This document shows positions 11,244 through 22,426 of a stretch of DNA of 64,000 nucleotides, piece after piece. The DNA comes from Megaleporinus macrocephalus (Eukaryota; Chordata; Actinopteri; Characiformes; Anostomidae). Position 1 is the stretch's first letter; every line of letters begins with the position of its first letter. The notes below the pieces were generated by a model, which did not search any database, had not been told where the DNA came from, and worked only from the letters and a program-made list of their open reading frames with translations. Both the position numbers and the translations under genes were made by a program. The DNA lies in NCBI GenBank assembly GCA_021613375.1, contig CM038719.1, positions 36,069,747 to 36,133,746 of the forward strand. Direction: 5' to 3'.

Positions 11244-12259
11244 AGAGGAGCTTCTGTTACATCACTGTCTTACTGCTTCACTTCTATTGTTCACTTAAAG
11301 ATTTAAAGAAATATTCCACAGAGTTTCTGTATAATAACATGTTTAACCTGAAATCAAGACTCAGTGTGATTAGATAAGCAGTATTGTTTACAGTGGTGGT
11401 GATAGGAACCAGACATCTAAATAATTTAATATCTCTAAAAGATTCTTTATATAAAGGGAGTGACATTGTAATGAATAGGTTGCCTGATTTTTGTGCTGTT
11501 GGGCAAAAAATAAATTAAAATAATAAAAATAAAGAAATACATAACAAATATTAAACCATAAACACCAAATTCAACACCGTTAGTAAAGATAATGACAATT
11601 ACAGTCTGTATAGCTCAGATGAAAAACACTTCATCATATTCAACATCCATACAAATATAGAGCTCATTCTATTTTTCATATTTTTCTGATATCAGTTTAT
11701 TGCCTGTATACAAATGTAAGAACTCTTATAACATTAAAAATCATATTTACATTAATGGTAGTTATTTCTATAGAGGCCTTGGCTTCACAGAGAAGGTCAA
11801 TAGTGTATTTCATAACAGTCACAGGAAGCAGCTGGAGTAGATGATGAGTGCTGGTGAGTGAATATGAAGTTTCTGAGGGAACATCTCCCCCTACTGTTTC
11901 TGATATGAATAGAGGAGAATAAATAAATCAACAAGTACAACACACAGACCACATGTTCTGCTGGAGTCTGGAGGTGCAAGATGTCTGTATTTAAGCTACA
12001 GTGATCAGTTGCAAAGACCAAGAGGACATTTCAACAATTTATAAAAGAATTGTAGAATTAAGTTTTGTTTTGATATAAGTAACAAATAAAGGGATTTGAT
12101 TATTTCCTGGCTGTCTGGTAGGACCTGTTCTGAGAAACCCTCATCAGATTTGTAAGCAATTTTGCTCAGCTCCACCAGAGGTCCCTGTCCCCTCTATACT
12201 AATTAGCCTAGAACCCCCCTTACTCCATCACCACAAGTCCTGATATGGCTTGTGCCATC

Positions 12260-12416
12260 CGTACATGCAAACCAAGCTTCCTTTTTTTTACTGTTCAGCT
12301 AAGCTAAGCTAACACCTTACCTGGCCAAGCTAAGTCGAAGCCAAGCAAAACCCAGCCAGGCCAAGTCCAGTCAAGTCAAGCCAACCCAGCCGGGTTCAGT
12401 CAAGCCATATTTTCTG
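12260..12416. repeat. Degenerate CCAAG/TCAAG pentamer repeat, copy 1
   Basis: AAGCTAAGCTAAGC followed by many CCAAGC, TCAAG and CCAGC units. A second copy of the whole block (14577-14723) lies on the other side of the piggyBac element. Confidence 0.7.
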
Positions 12417-12528
12417 CATAATAACAGGATTAACCTGAAATCAAGATCACTCAGTGTGATTAGATGAGCAGTATTGTTTACAGTTGTGGTGATAGGAACC
12501 AGACATCTAAATAATTGAATATCTCTAA

Positions 12529-14540
12529 CCCTATAACGCCAAACGTATCATATTTGCTACAGGATTTTTTGAGCCCTCCACATGAGCAGTGTTACAATTT
12601 TTTCCCTGGAAAACCCAATGTATACCATGAGATACATGCAGTGCATGGATAATTCAACAGGGGGCAGTAATTTGTTCACTAGAGGGATCTCCAGTGATGC
12701 TAGAAGATTGCCATTAATGAGGAAGAGGACACAGGTGGATTTTGTAGAAGAACTTTGCCAATTTTGAAAAGGCTAAGGTAAGAAAATCATTAATTTTTGT
12801 GATGAAACATCAATAGTAACAGTTACTGGGTTGATGTGATGTGAAATTACTTAATATTTCATAATCTATGTTTTAGTAAAATCGTGTTAAAAAATGACGT
12901 ATCAAATTTTATACAGCAGGTATATAAGGTCATTTAACTCTAAATCAGTCAATTGTCATTTTATTGTATTTCAAGCATTATACATAACATCAAGCAACAT
13001 GCAGTTTTTTTATTTTTCAAGTAAACTAATTAAATGTTTAACTAACATAATTTGGTACATTTAGAGGAAAAAATTAGATATGCAATTTGCTGAATTTGCT
13101 GACGCTGATTCACTTTCAGGACAACCTAAATGTGTCTGAAGATGCAAAAAAAGATAAAGTGTGGAAACTCAGGCCATGGTTAGAGCAACTTCGCCAATGC
13201 TTTCTTTGCATACCTCCTAAGGAATGTCACGCTGTTGACGAAATCATGGTGCCTTTCAAAGGAAAATCAAATCTGCGGTGCTACATGCCAGGAAAACCTC
13301 ACAAGTGGGGGTTCAAGATGTGGGGACGTGCCGGGCAAAGTGGCTATCTCTATGACTTTGATGTGTGTCAAGGGGGAGAAAATCCCGACAAAAAGAAGTC
13401 TGATGTTGGTGCTACAGGAGATGTTGTAATGAAAATGACCTCAACCCTTCCAGCAGGAAAAAAATCACAAAGTTTTTGCTGACAACTTCTTTACATCAGT
13501 TCCACTGGTGGAGCACTTGAAACTAAGAGGAATCTACTACATAGGCACTATTCGAATGAACAGGGTGAAGAACTGCCCACTGATGGATGAGAAAGAACTG
13601 AAGACAAAGGGAAGAGGGTCTCTGGATTTCAGAGTAAACCAGGAAGACAACGTCATTGTGAAATGGTATGACAAAAAAGCTGTGACCCTGCTCTCTTCTT
13701 TTGTTGGTGTTGAACCACTGGACAATGTGAAGCGTTGGGATCGGAAAACCAAAACCTACATAATGGTTCCCAGACCAGCCATTGTTGACACATACAACAG
13801 GTTCATGGGAGGTGTTGACCTTCTTGATTATTGCTATCTGCACTGAACAAGTTCAGCTTCAGATCCCGAAGATGGTACATCTACATTTGGTGGCACACCG
13901 TTACAGTGGCAGTAATCAATGCATGGATCCGCTACAGAAGAGACCTGGAGAAACTGCAGCCCAGGCAGAAACCCCTGCCCCCTGCGACAGGTTTCAGGCG
14001 TCTGTTGGCACTGCCCTCACAAGTGCAGGAAAGGTCAAAAAGTGTGGCCGACCACTGTCCTCTCAAGAAGCAACGCCAACCCCTCCCCGGAAGAGGAAAA
14101 CCACTGAGGTGCCCCCTGATGTGAGAAAGGATGGCCTTAATCATTTCCCAACATGGGAAACCCGACAGAGATGCAAGCACTGCGTAGGCCAATTTGCCCA
14201 TGTGTACTGTGAGAAATGCAGAGTGCATCTTTGTCTGAACAAGGACAGAAACTTTAGGTTTTCAAGCCTACCACCATGCAAAGTAAAAAGGTTGTGAAGC
14301 GCAAAATGAGTAACTGAAATGTTCTCATTACTTTGTAATTCCCAATTTGTGTTTTATTATAATTTTATTTTTATATTTTATTATTGTTTGACCAATTGTA
14401 TCAAATATGATACAAATTGAAACTCATTTAGGCAAATTGATTTTAAGAAAATTTTTTTGTTGTTGTTGAGAAAGATCAATAAAGGCTCCAGTTTCAAAAG
14501 TTTTTTCTGGCAATTATTTAATGGTTTGGGCTTTACAGGG
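12529..14540 (+). mobile_element. Decayed piggyBac-like transposon
   Basis: 2,012-bp element with imperfect inverted ends CCCTATAACGCCAAACG and CCCTGTAAAGCCCAAACC. It is flanked by CTAA on both sides (12525-12528, 14541-14544), a variant of the family's TTAA target. The paralogous sites upstream of V5 (about 11430-11450) and V6 (about 16504-16520) read ATCTCTAAAAG without the element, confirming both the borders and the duplicated tetramer. The transposase is broken (see the pseudogene entry), so the element is inactive. Confidence 0.85.
13087..14298 (+). pseudogene. piggyBac transposase remnant
   Basis: Three plus-strand frames together cover the C-terminal two-thirds of a piggyBac transposase. 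Landmarks: VDEIMVPFKGKSN (catalytic Asp) and MPGKPHKWGFKMW in 13087-13466; ADNFFTSVPLVEHLKLRG from about 13475; YNRFMGGVDLLD near 13795-13830; INAWIRYRR near 13915; and a C-terminal Cys-rich region with RCKHC and YCEKCRVHLC (14170-14235). Frame is lost at an A tract (13460-13466), near 13830, and near 14090. The N-terminal region is not recognisable between 12582 and 13086. Confidence 0.85.
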
Positions 14541-14576
14541 CTAAAAGCTTATTTTTTTTTTATTGTAATTAATAGG

Positions 14577-14723
14577 TTGCAAACCAAGCCTCCTGTTTTC
14601 ACTGTTTGGCTAAGCTAAGCTAGGCTAAGGCCTTACCCAACCAATCCAAGTCGAAGCCAAGCAAAACCCAGCCAAGCCAAGTCCAGTCAAGTCAAGCCAA
14701 CCCAATCGGGTCCAGTCAAGCCA
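14577..14723. repeat. Degenerate CCAAG/TCAAG pentamer repeat, copy 2
   Basis: Matches 12260-12416 in order and orientation, including GCAAACCAAGC at the start and CCAGTCAAGCCAT at the end. Similar pentamers continue to about 14820. Confidence 0.7.
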
Positions 14724-14819
14724 TCTGTCTCATAGCCACGCCTCGCCAAGTCCAGGTTTTCCTAGACACGCCAGTTCAAGCTAAATCTACCCAGCCACAC
14801 CACCTTCAGCATCAACCTG

Positions 14820-15770
14820 TCAGGCCACGCCACAAGTGTTTACTAACTCCACCCTTTCATTAGGGTCTCTGCTCTATTTCTGTTCTTACAGGACGTTATC
14901 TCCTGGAACTAAACTCCACTGAGGGAATCTGCTCTATCCACTGCTTTAACAGGAAACCAATGCCTGGAATCTCCAGTCCGAGCTCCCCTGGTTTCCTGGC
15001 TATCACGCCTCCGCCCAGCCCAGTTGCCCACACTGCTCGTTGCATTTCACCGTTGTTTTCAATAAATCAGCCTGCTTATGGATCGTACCTTTGCTTCTGA
15101 GTCTTGTGAATCAATGCAAGATTCACATGATATGAAGTCTATGAAGTTCCAGTTTGGTGTAAGATGCTCAGTTCTAGAGAAAGTCAGAATCGTTCATAGT
15201 GATGCTGATAGGAACCAGAGGTCTGACGAGTTTGATGTCTCTAAAAGGGACCTCAGAGGAAGGTATTACACAAAATGGTTACAAAGGCCAAAAATATTCT
15301 TCACCTAATAAATATTTTTATAGTTCATGGTGAAGGGATGCGTTTCAAAAGTGTATTTCATCTGTTTTAAAACTGTTTATTCATCATTAAAATTATATCT
15401 AGAACTCAGACGACTGATTGCTGGTTTTGTACAGTAAATAAAATGGAGGTATTTGTGTTGTAGACACGGCGACTACAGGTTCCACCACTGTAAAGACAGT
15501 CAGTAAGCATGTTCACAATGGACCATTTCACATCACCATGGACTGAATGACATCACAATTTAAATAATATTTTTATTATTACAGAAGAAACTTTGCGTGA
15601 AACAATCAACACTTAACGTTTCATAAAAGATCACAATATACACCCACCAGCCACTTGATCAGGTGCGCCTCCTTCTATCTACACTCATTGTCTATTTATC
15701 AGCTCTTACCATATAGGAGCACTTAGTAGTTCAGCAATTAAACACTTTAGTCCATACTTCGCCTACTCAA
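14820..15770. other. Intergenic, no gene recognised
   Basis: AATAAA at 15061 and a diverged GATAGGAACCAG block (about 15208) related to the family A/B upstream flank are present. Bases 15640-15740 are a partial copy of the dispersed fish repeat. No supported exon. Confidence 0.5.
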
Positions 15771-15774
15771 CAGG

Positions 15775-15813
15775 AGTTTTTGTACAGGGTCTCTGTTGAT
15801 GTGTATCACTGTG
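15775..15813 (-). other. 23-RSS of V6
   Basis: Heptamer CACAGTG (15807-15813), 23-bp spacer, nonamer ACAAAAACT (15775-15783). Confidence 0.9.
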
Positions 15814-16245
15814 CGGTTCACGAGCGCAGTAGTACACAGCTGTGTCTCCAGGCTGCATATTCTGTCCTGTTAAGGTCACTGTGCTGCTGGACGTGTCTAC
15901 TGAAAGTTGAAACCTGCTTTTCAGTTTATCATTGTAGTAAGTGCTACCATCTCCATATATCTCTCCAATCCACTCCAGAGCTTTTCCTGCAGGCTGCCGT
16001 ATCCAGTGTGTCCAGTAGCTGTTCAGTGAATATCCAGAACCTTTACAAGTCAGTAACAGCGACTGACCAGGACTTACGACCATTGAACCCGGCTGGGTCA
16101 GCTCAACACAATGAACACCTGTTGAACATTTTTGGAAGATGAAGTCAAAACAGAGGGATGGGAATCTGGGAAATCTAGAATTCTAATCTAAGAAACACTT
16201 ACAGGCCACAGCGGCCAGCAGCAGCAGTAAAGATGAGGAGAACAT
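15814..16245 (-). CDS. ighv: IGHV segment V6, family B, intact
   Basis: Leader exon 16203-16245 (MFSSSLLLLLAAVA, changed from AAVT), V exon 15814-16118. Open frame: SMVVSPGQSLLL, TCKGSGYSLNSYW, HWIRQPAGKALEWIG, CDR2 [18 protein letters not shown]. The KGSGYS stretch replaces KVSGYS of V3 and V5. Its intron is 84 bp, shorter by a block present in V3 and V5. Confidence 0.93.
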
Positions 16246-16309
16246 GGTGAAGGAGTGAAAGCTGCTGGTCTTCACCTGCAGTAACTTTAATATACAGCAC
16301 GAGCAGAAC

Positions 16310-16317
16310 ATTTGCAT
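16310..16317 (-). promoter_or_regulatory. Octamer of V6 promoter
   Basis: ATGCAAAT, 64 bp upstream of the V6 ATG. Confidence 0.85.
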
Positions 16318-17139
16318 AGAGGAGCTTCTGTTACATCACTGCCTTACTGCTTCACTTCTATTGTTCAATTCACTTAAAGGTTTAAAGAAATATTCCACAG
16401 AGTTTCTGTATAATAACATGTTTAAGCTGAAATCAAGACTCAGTGTGATTAGATAAGCAGTATTGTTTACAGTGGTGGTGATAGGAACCAGACATCTATA
16501 ATTTAATATCTCTAAAAGATTCTTTATATAACGGGAGTGAAATTGTAATGAATAGGTTGACTGATTTTTGTTCTGTTGGGCAAAAAATAAATAAAAATAA
16601 TAAAAATAAAGAAATATATAACAAATATTAAACCATAAACACCAAATTCAACACTGTTAGTAAAGATAATGACAATACCAGTCTATATAGCTCAGATCAA
16701 AACACTTCATCATATTCAACATCCATACAAGTATAAAGCTCATATCTATTTTTCATATTTTTTTGATCTCAGTTTATTGCCTGTATACAAATGTAAGAAC
16801 TCTTATATATTTAAAAATCACATTTACATTAATAGTAGTTATTTTGAGGCCTCAGCTTCACAGAGAAGGTCAATAGTGTATTTCATAACAGTCACAGGAA
16901 GCAGCTGGAGAAGATGATGACTGCTGGTGAGTGAATATGAAGTTTCTGAGGGAACATCTCCCCCTACTGTTTCATATATGAACAGAGCAGAATAAATGAA
17001 TAAACATTTAATTAAGGACTAGAGGAACACAAGCTGTGCAGCAGTGGATGAGCTATCATCTCTGACTTTACATCTACAAGGTGGACCAACAGGGTAGGAG
17101 TGTCTAATAGAGTGGACAGTGAGTGGACACAGTGTTTAA

Positions 17140-17257
17140 GTCAAGTCAAGTCAAGTCAAGTGGGTTTTATTGTCATTTCAACTACATACAGAGTACACAG
17201 TGAAACGAAACAACGTTCCTCCAGGACCATGGTGCAACATAGACAGTGCATAAAAAA
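17140..17257. mobile_element. Short retroelement insertion with (TCAAG)n head
   Basis: GTCAAG repeats, then GGGTTTTATTGTCATTTC and an A-rich end. The duplicate locus (about 7350) reads GTTTAAAACTCC with nothing inserted. The pentamer matches the (TTGAC)n tail of the element ending at 53238. Probably a non-autonomous or truncated non-LTR element. Confidence 0.6.
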
Positions 17258-17745
17258 ACTCCAGCAGCCCTGCTGTCTCTAATCAACTCATGCCAGCGCA
17301 ACACACACTAACACACCGCCACCACGTCAGTGTGACTATAGTGCTAATAATGACCCACCACCCACATAATACCTGCTCTGTGGTGGTCCTGTGGTGTTCA
17401 GGACCATTGTCGTCCTTTCCATTCACAACAAGCACTACATACAAATTAAATGAGAAGCTTAACATCTATGTAAAACCTGGTAGACCAGCAAAACTGTATG
17501 TATGTAACAATATACTTAAAGATAACTTGAACTGAAAGTAAGTCTCCAGAAATGAATAGAAGCTGTAATGAAGGTGTAGACGGGTCACTAAACACTGAAT
17601 AACATGCTGTTGTATTTTATTGCTGAGGGTTTCTATTATTATCTGTTAAACATTCAGTGATTTTTACATGATGGTCATTTTGACTGAAACTAAAATAAAT
17701 GAAGGGAGATCTTTCACTTTCTTCTCTTCTGTATATCAGAGTGGA

Positions 17746-17784
17746 GGTTTTTGTACAGGGTCTGTGTTGATGTGTATCACTGTG
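17746..17784 (-). other. 23-RSS of V7
   Basis: Heptamer CACAGTG (17778-17784), 23-bp spacer, nonamer ACAAAAACC (17746-17754). Confidence 0.92.
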
Positions 17785-18106
17785 TGCAGGTGACGAACGC
17801 AGTAATACACAGCTGTGTCTCCAGTCTGCAGATTCTGTCCTCGTAAGGTCACTGTGCTTCTGGACGTGTCTCTAGTAACTGCAAACCTGCTTTCCAGTTT
17901 ATCACTGTAGACAGTGTAACCATTTGCACATATCAATCCAATCCACTCCAGAGCTTTTCCTGCAGGCTGCCGTATCCAGCCTGTACAGTACCTGCCATCA
18001 GTCAGTGAATATCCAGAAACTGTACTGGTCAGTGACACTGACTGGCCACGTGTTACAACCGTGGCTCCAGGCTGGGTCAGTTCAACACTGTGAACACCTG
18101 CTAGAG

Positions 18107-18151
<45 letters not shown>

Positions 18152-18260
18152 ATGAAAGGGAAAAAAACATATATACTATGAAAGATATTAACCAGCCAAT
18201 CCAATAGCACTCACAGGTCACAGTGGTCAACAGCATCAGCAGTAGAGGTGTAGAGAACAT
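17785..18260 (-). CDS. ighv: IGHV segment V7, family A, first cysteine lost
   Basis: Leader exon 18215-18260, V exon 17785-18097. Open frame with a consensus RSS, so it should be joinable. The conserved FR1 cysteine codon is AGT (Ser) at 18024-18026: SLTSTVSGYS, against SLTCTVSGYS in V2 and V4. The second cysteine (VYYCVRH) and tryptophan (GWIRQ) remain. Extra cysteines in CDR1 (RYCTGW) and CDR2 (LICANG) are kept. Without the intradomain disulfide the domain may misfold, so it is an open frame of doubtful function. The intron holds a long ATT microsatellite. Confidence 0.92.
18108..18151. repeat. (ATT)n microsatellite in V7 intron
   Basis: About 14 ATT units directly inside the splice acceptor side of the intron. 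V1, V2 and V4 have only short or degenerate ATT stretches there. Confidence 0.9.
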
Positions 18261-18336
18261 GGTGCATGTAGAAGCTGAATGAGTGAAAGATGTTGATCTT
18301 CATCTCCACCTGCTTAAATGTAGTAGAATACAGAAC

Positions 18337-18344
18337 ATTTGCAT
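18337..18344 (-). promoter_or_regulatory. Octamer of V7 promoter
   Basis: ATGCAAAT, 76 bp upstream of the V7 ATG. Confidence 0.85.
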
Positions 18345-18808
18345 ACGACCGTGTTGACCCTCATGTATTTATGGGAATAAGCTCTCAAAGCCACTTCCAT
18401 TCAGCTCTACAAAACAGTTTACAGCACATTTTCATATGTATGTAGTAACCAGGTGAAGTATAAACTCCTAAGTACCCGATATTTCCTTCACAACGCTTCT
18501 GTTTTAGCTTTGTACCACCCGATTTTGAAGTTCTCTTAACACTTTATTCTTCATTTCTTTATTCTTCATCGATTATTCCGTTGTAGTAAAATGCTGAACA
18601 TCATTTTATTGACCACATTATCACAGTCTGTCATTTAATATGTTCTATTTGTGTAACTATGGAAAGTGATTTTAACTATTAAATATCATGTTTGTCCAAA
18701 GATAGCATGTACACGCTGAAATGAAGTAGGGCAAGTATGGAACCCTGAGGTACACCATACTTCATACTTCATATGGTTTTGAGACATTGTCAACTAAACT
18801 AACAAATA

Positions 18809-20046
18809 AACTAAAAATAAGTATTTGAACACCCTGCAACTTTGCAAGTTCTTCCACTTAGAAATCATGGAGGGGTCTGAAATTTTCATATTAGGTGCAT
18901 GTCCATGGTGAGAGACATAATAAAAAAAACACAATCCAGAAATCACAATGTATGATTTTTTAATCATTTATTTGTGTGTAGCTGCTGCAAATAAGTATTT
19001 GAACACCTGTGAAAATCAATGTTAGTATTTGGTACATTTCCTGTAGTTTTTCTCCAGGTTTGCACTGCAGCAGGGATTTTGGCCCATTCCTCCACACAGA
19101 TCTTCTCCAGATCAGCCAGGTTTCTGGGAGTTTGAGCTCCCTCCAAAGATCTTCTATAGGGTTTAGGTCTGGAGACTGGCTAGGCCGCTCCAGAACCTTG
19201 ATATGCTTCTTATGGAGCCACTCCTTCATTATCCTGTGTGCTTTGGGTCATTGTCATGTTAAAAGACCCAGCCACGACCCATCTTCAGTGCTCTAACTGA
19301 GGGGAAGGAGTTTGTTCCCCAAAATCTCGTAATATATGGCCCCGCTCATCCTCTCCTTAATACAGTGCAGTTGTCCCGTCCCATATGCAGAAAAACACCC
19401 CCAAAGCATGATGCTTCCACCCCCATGCTTCACAGAAGGGATGGTGTTTTGAGATGGTACTCATCATTCTTCATCCTCCAAACACAGCGAGTGGAATTAA
19501 GAACAAAAAGTTCTATTTTGGTCTCATCTGACCACAGAACTTTCTCCCATGACTCCTCTGGATCATCCAAATGGTCATGGGTGAACTTAAGACAGGCCTG
19601 GACGTGTGCTGATTTAAGCAGGGGAACCTTCTGTGCCATACATGACTTTAAACAATGACGTCTTAGTGTATTACCCACAGTAACCTTAGAAACAGTGGTT
19701 CCAGCTCTCTTCAGGTCATTGACCAGCTCCTCCCATGTACTTCTGGGCTGATTCCTCACCTTTCTTAGGATCATTGATACGCCACGAGGTGAGATCTTGC
19801 ATGGAGCCCCAGTCTGAGGGAAATTGACAGTCATGTGTAGCTTCTTCCATTTTTTAATAATTGCTCCAACAGTTAATCTTTTTTCACCAAGCTGCTTGGC
19901 AATTGCCCTGTAGGCCTTTCCAGCCTTGTGGAGGTCTACAATTTTGTCTCTGGTGTCTTTGGACAGCTCTTTGGTCTTAGCCATGTTAGTAGTTGGAGTC
20001 TTACTGATTGTGTGGGGTGGACAGGTGTCTTTATGCAATGAAAGGT
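18809..20046 (-). mobile_element. Truncated Tc1-like transposon
   Basis: The 3' end (AATAAGTATTTGAACACCC…) and transposase relic run on the minus strand. It interrupts the family A upstream flank, which in the V4 copy reads on past AACTAACAAAT (about 8890). No matching inverted end is seen on the 5' side near 20046, so one terminus is missing. Confidence 0.75.
18963..19984 (-). pseudogene. Tc1-like transposase, frameshifted
   Basis: N-terminal half opens at 19984 with [19 protein letters not shown], a helix-turn-helix region ([19 protein letters not shown]), then [12 protein letters not shown] with the first catalytic Asp. The frame then fails between about 19430 and 19230. It resumes in another frame with [19 protein letters not shown], which carries the third catalytic residue. 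The second Asp region is lost in the damaged stretch. Confidence 0.85.
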
Positions 20047-20049
20047 ACA

Positions 20050-21766
20050 ACTTTCCAATAAGACTACCTTTATAACCAGTTTATGAATGGTTTAAAATGA
20101 GTTTAGTAATGGTTATTTATAAGATCATAAACACCTTACCAGTTCTAACACATTAATAAAAAGAACAACAGTGACCTGTAAAGCTCAGATTTTGATGTTC
20201 GTGGATCTTACATCATCTCCTCCATTGGTCACCAGTAAAATGGTCAGCTTCCATACATATTTATGTTCATCACATAGAACAGCTCTGTGTTATAATTCTT
20301 TATTAATGCTTAATAACCAATAATACACTTATTTTAAAATCTGTATGAGGGTAGTCTTAAATTAAATATTTAATCCTTAATTATTATGTGCTTAAGTTTT
20401 TAATTCTAAGGTGGTACCCAATAAAACATGTGACTGTAGTAGATGAGGAGCATTGATCAGCAGAGTTTATGAGGAAACACCTCCCTCTACTGTTCCACTG
20501 AAGCCCAGAATACACTGACCTACCATTCCCATTCACACCCCATCATTTTAGAATTAGCATAAGGCTTCATTCTGCCCTTAAATGAAAGGGAACCAGTATA
20601 AATGAAGGGAGAACATTCTAGAACAGAGATTATTAATAGGACTGTGGGAGGAAACCAGAGTACCTGGAGGAAACCCATTCAAGCACGGGGAGAACATACA
20701 CACTCCACACAGAACAACTCGGATTTCTCATATGAGTTTGAGAATAGTCCTAACACAATTTCAGCCCAGGTTTAAAGTCCTGACTGGACAACCAAGAGCT
20801 CACTTCTCTCACTGAACAAGAGAAAGTGTGAAGGAATACAAGAGAGAGATAAACTGTTAAGTGTTCAGTTAACAAGACTAAACATTTTATTTACATTATT
20901 ATAAATAAACACTTTATGATTAACTTTTTTTTTCAGAAGTTTAAATGTAGCCCTAATTTTTACTTAAAGTGATGAAAAAAGCATTTATTAAGTTCAGCAT
21001 TTAAACAGTAAATATACTGAATGGTATGTGTGATGTGTTGGTGTTTCAGTAGCTGATGGTATAAGATGCTGATACTAGACTACTTCAGTAAACAGGATAT
21101 ACCACTGAATCAGAACACACGTTAGAAACGATGACGGTCCAGACCTTGGCCTGAGGAAATCTCCTCTAGGTGGACCTTACTGAACTCTAATTGAATACTC
21201 CTGTTCTTCAACATGGAACCAATGTTCTCCAACATAACCACAGCAGTCTGGAGATGCAAGATTTGAAATCTTTTGATCTTTTATGTAAAATAGTAAAGAA
21301 AATAAAGAAAAAAAGAAAAAATATATATAAACGATTGTAGGATGAATGTATGTAACAGTATGAATAACCAACAAAGAGAGTTTATAAGTTTCTTGTAGGG
21401 AATATTGATACACTAATAAATGATCTGATGTCAGTTAAATAATTATGGCAGTGTGTTTCTTATATTCAAGCACCTCCTGCTGGACTAGATTTAAAGTTTG
21501 GACACACAGTGCATCATGATGTCATTAATAGTAGCACTGGTTGGAACTAAAAGTCTGAAGCTTTTAATGTTTTAATGATTTGGTTTTGGCCTAAAACCTT
21601 ATTATATAGAGCATTTCATCTTTAGCTCTGGTAGGTTAATGTTCAGCCGTCTCAAGTTTGCAGCACTGTGGTATCATGTAATTGTGATGCTCTAGCACCA
21701 TCTGCTGATTCAGAAAATACACTGCCCACACTGAAGGTCTGCTCCCTTGTTTAAACCAGTCTGGGG
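20050..21766. other. Intergenic repeat debris
   Basis: A partial SINE-like block (GGGAGGAAACCAGAGTACCTGG, split here by length limits; about 20648-20715) and the left arm of a large inverted repeat (20945-21205). No exon is supported. Confidence 0.5.
20945..21205. repeat. Inverted repeat, left arm
   Basis: Bases 21010-21083 and 21125-21200 match, in reverse complement, 25190-25265 and 24840-24920. The shared sequence includes GTGATGTGTTGGTGTTTCAG and GGACCTTACTGAACTCTAAT blocks. Confidence 0.75.
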
Positions 21767-21805
21767 AGTTTTTGTGCAGCTGGTTTGCATGTTTACACCA
21801 CTGTG
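21767..21805 (-). other. 23-RSS of V8
   Basis: Heptamer CACAGTG (21799-21805), 23-bp spacer of unusual sequence, nonamer ACAAAAACT (21767-21775). Confidence 0.85.
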
Positions 21806-22113
21806 GTATCTTGCACAGTAATACACAGCTGAGTCCTGCGTAGTGGAGCCAGTCAGCTTCAGATACACCATGTTTTTGGAGTTTTCTCTGGTGATTTCCA
21901 AACGTCACTCAACAGGTTTGGCATATATAGTTTTACTGGAATCAAACCAGATAACCCCCATCCACTCCAGCGCTTTTCCAACCTGCTGTCTGATCCAGCG
22001 CATGCCAGAATTACTAAAATCAAATCCAGATCCTCTACAGGAGAGACTCAGAGTTTCTCCAGGTTTTAGCTGAACTGCAGTTTGTAATGATTCCATAGTT
22101 TGACCTCTCACAC
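21806..22113 (-). pseudogene. ighv: IGHV segment V8, family C-like pseudogene
   Basis: V exon with [34 protein letters not shown] and [13 protein letters not shown] (21905-21907) sits where relatives have the glycine of …E-G-R… at the start of FR3. The leader exon is absent: the distance from the V exon to the promoter block is about 80 bp shorter than in other family C genes, and no MKN…LLTFS exon is found. Two independent lesions, so it cannot encode a chain, although its RSS and octamer look usable. Confidence 0.9.
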
Positions 22114-22235
22114 CTGCTGAAACAAGTAAAACAGTTACATATTAATAATGTGTATTACCACAGCCTACTAATAAAATATGAAATAAAATATTACATCGCA
22201 ACACATAAGTACTGGATGGAGACACAACACACTGG

Positions 22236-22243
22236 ATTTGCAT
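22236..22243 (-). promoter_or_regulatory. Octamer upstream of V8
   Basis: ATGCAAAT within the standard family C promoter block, left behind after loss of the leader exon. Confidence 0.75.
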
Positions 22244-22426
22244 CATGATGTCATGGATGGAGGGATTAAACACTGAACTACAGCACTGTGTCGAAATTAG
22301 AGACCCCTGTCATTTAACCTCTGATCAAAGCTGCCAACCTGTATAAGATGCTCGATGTCAGGAAAACTAAGAAATATGTATTTATAAGAAAATGACAAAG
22401 AAGCCTCAGCAACTGAACATTACCTA

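Larger units (their letters stand above)
8190..11780. repeat. Segmental duplication D1, right copy
   Basis: Copy of 3550-7120 with scattered substitutions and small indels, such as an extra TTTATTTACA-like insertion near 10195. It contains the second hAT miniature copy and V5; the intervening DNA has no other gene. Confidence 0.85.
15775..18800. repeat. Segmental duplication D2 (V6-V7 block)
   Basis: Colinear with 6030-8900 (V3-V4) at an offset of about 9.75-9.9 kb, from the V RSS through the dispersed repeat to the RT fragment. It differs by a roughly 118-bp insertion at 17140-17257 and a longer ATT run in the V7 intron. Confidence 0.8.
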
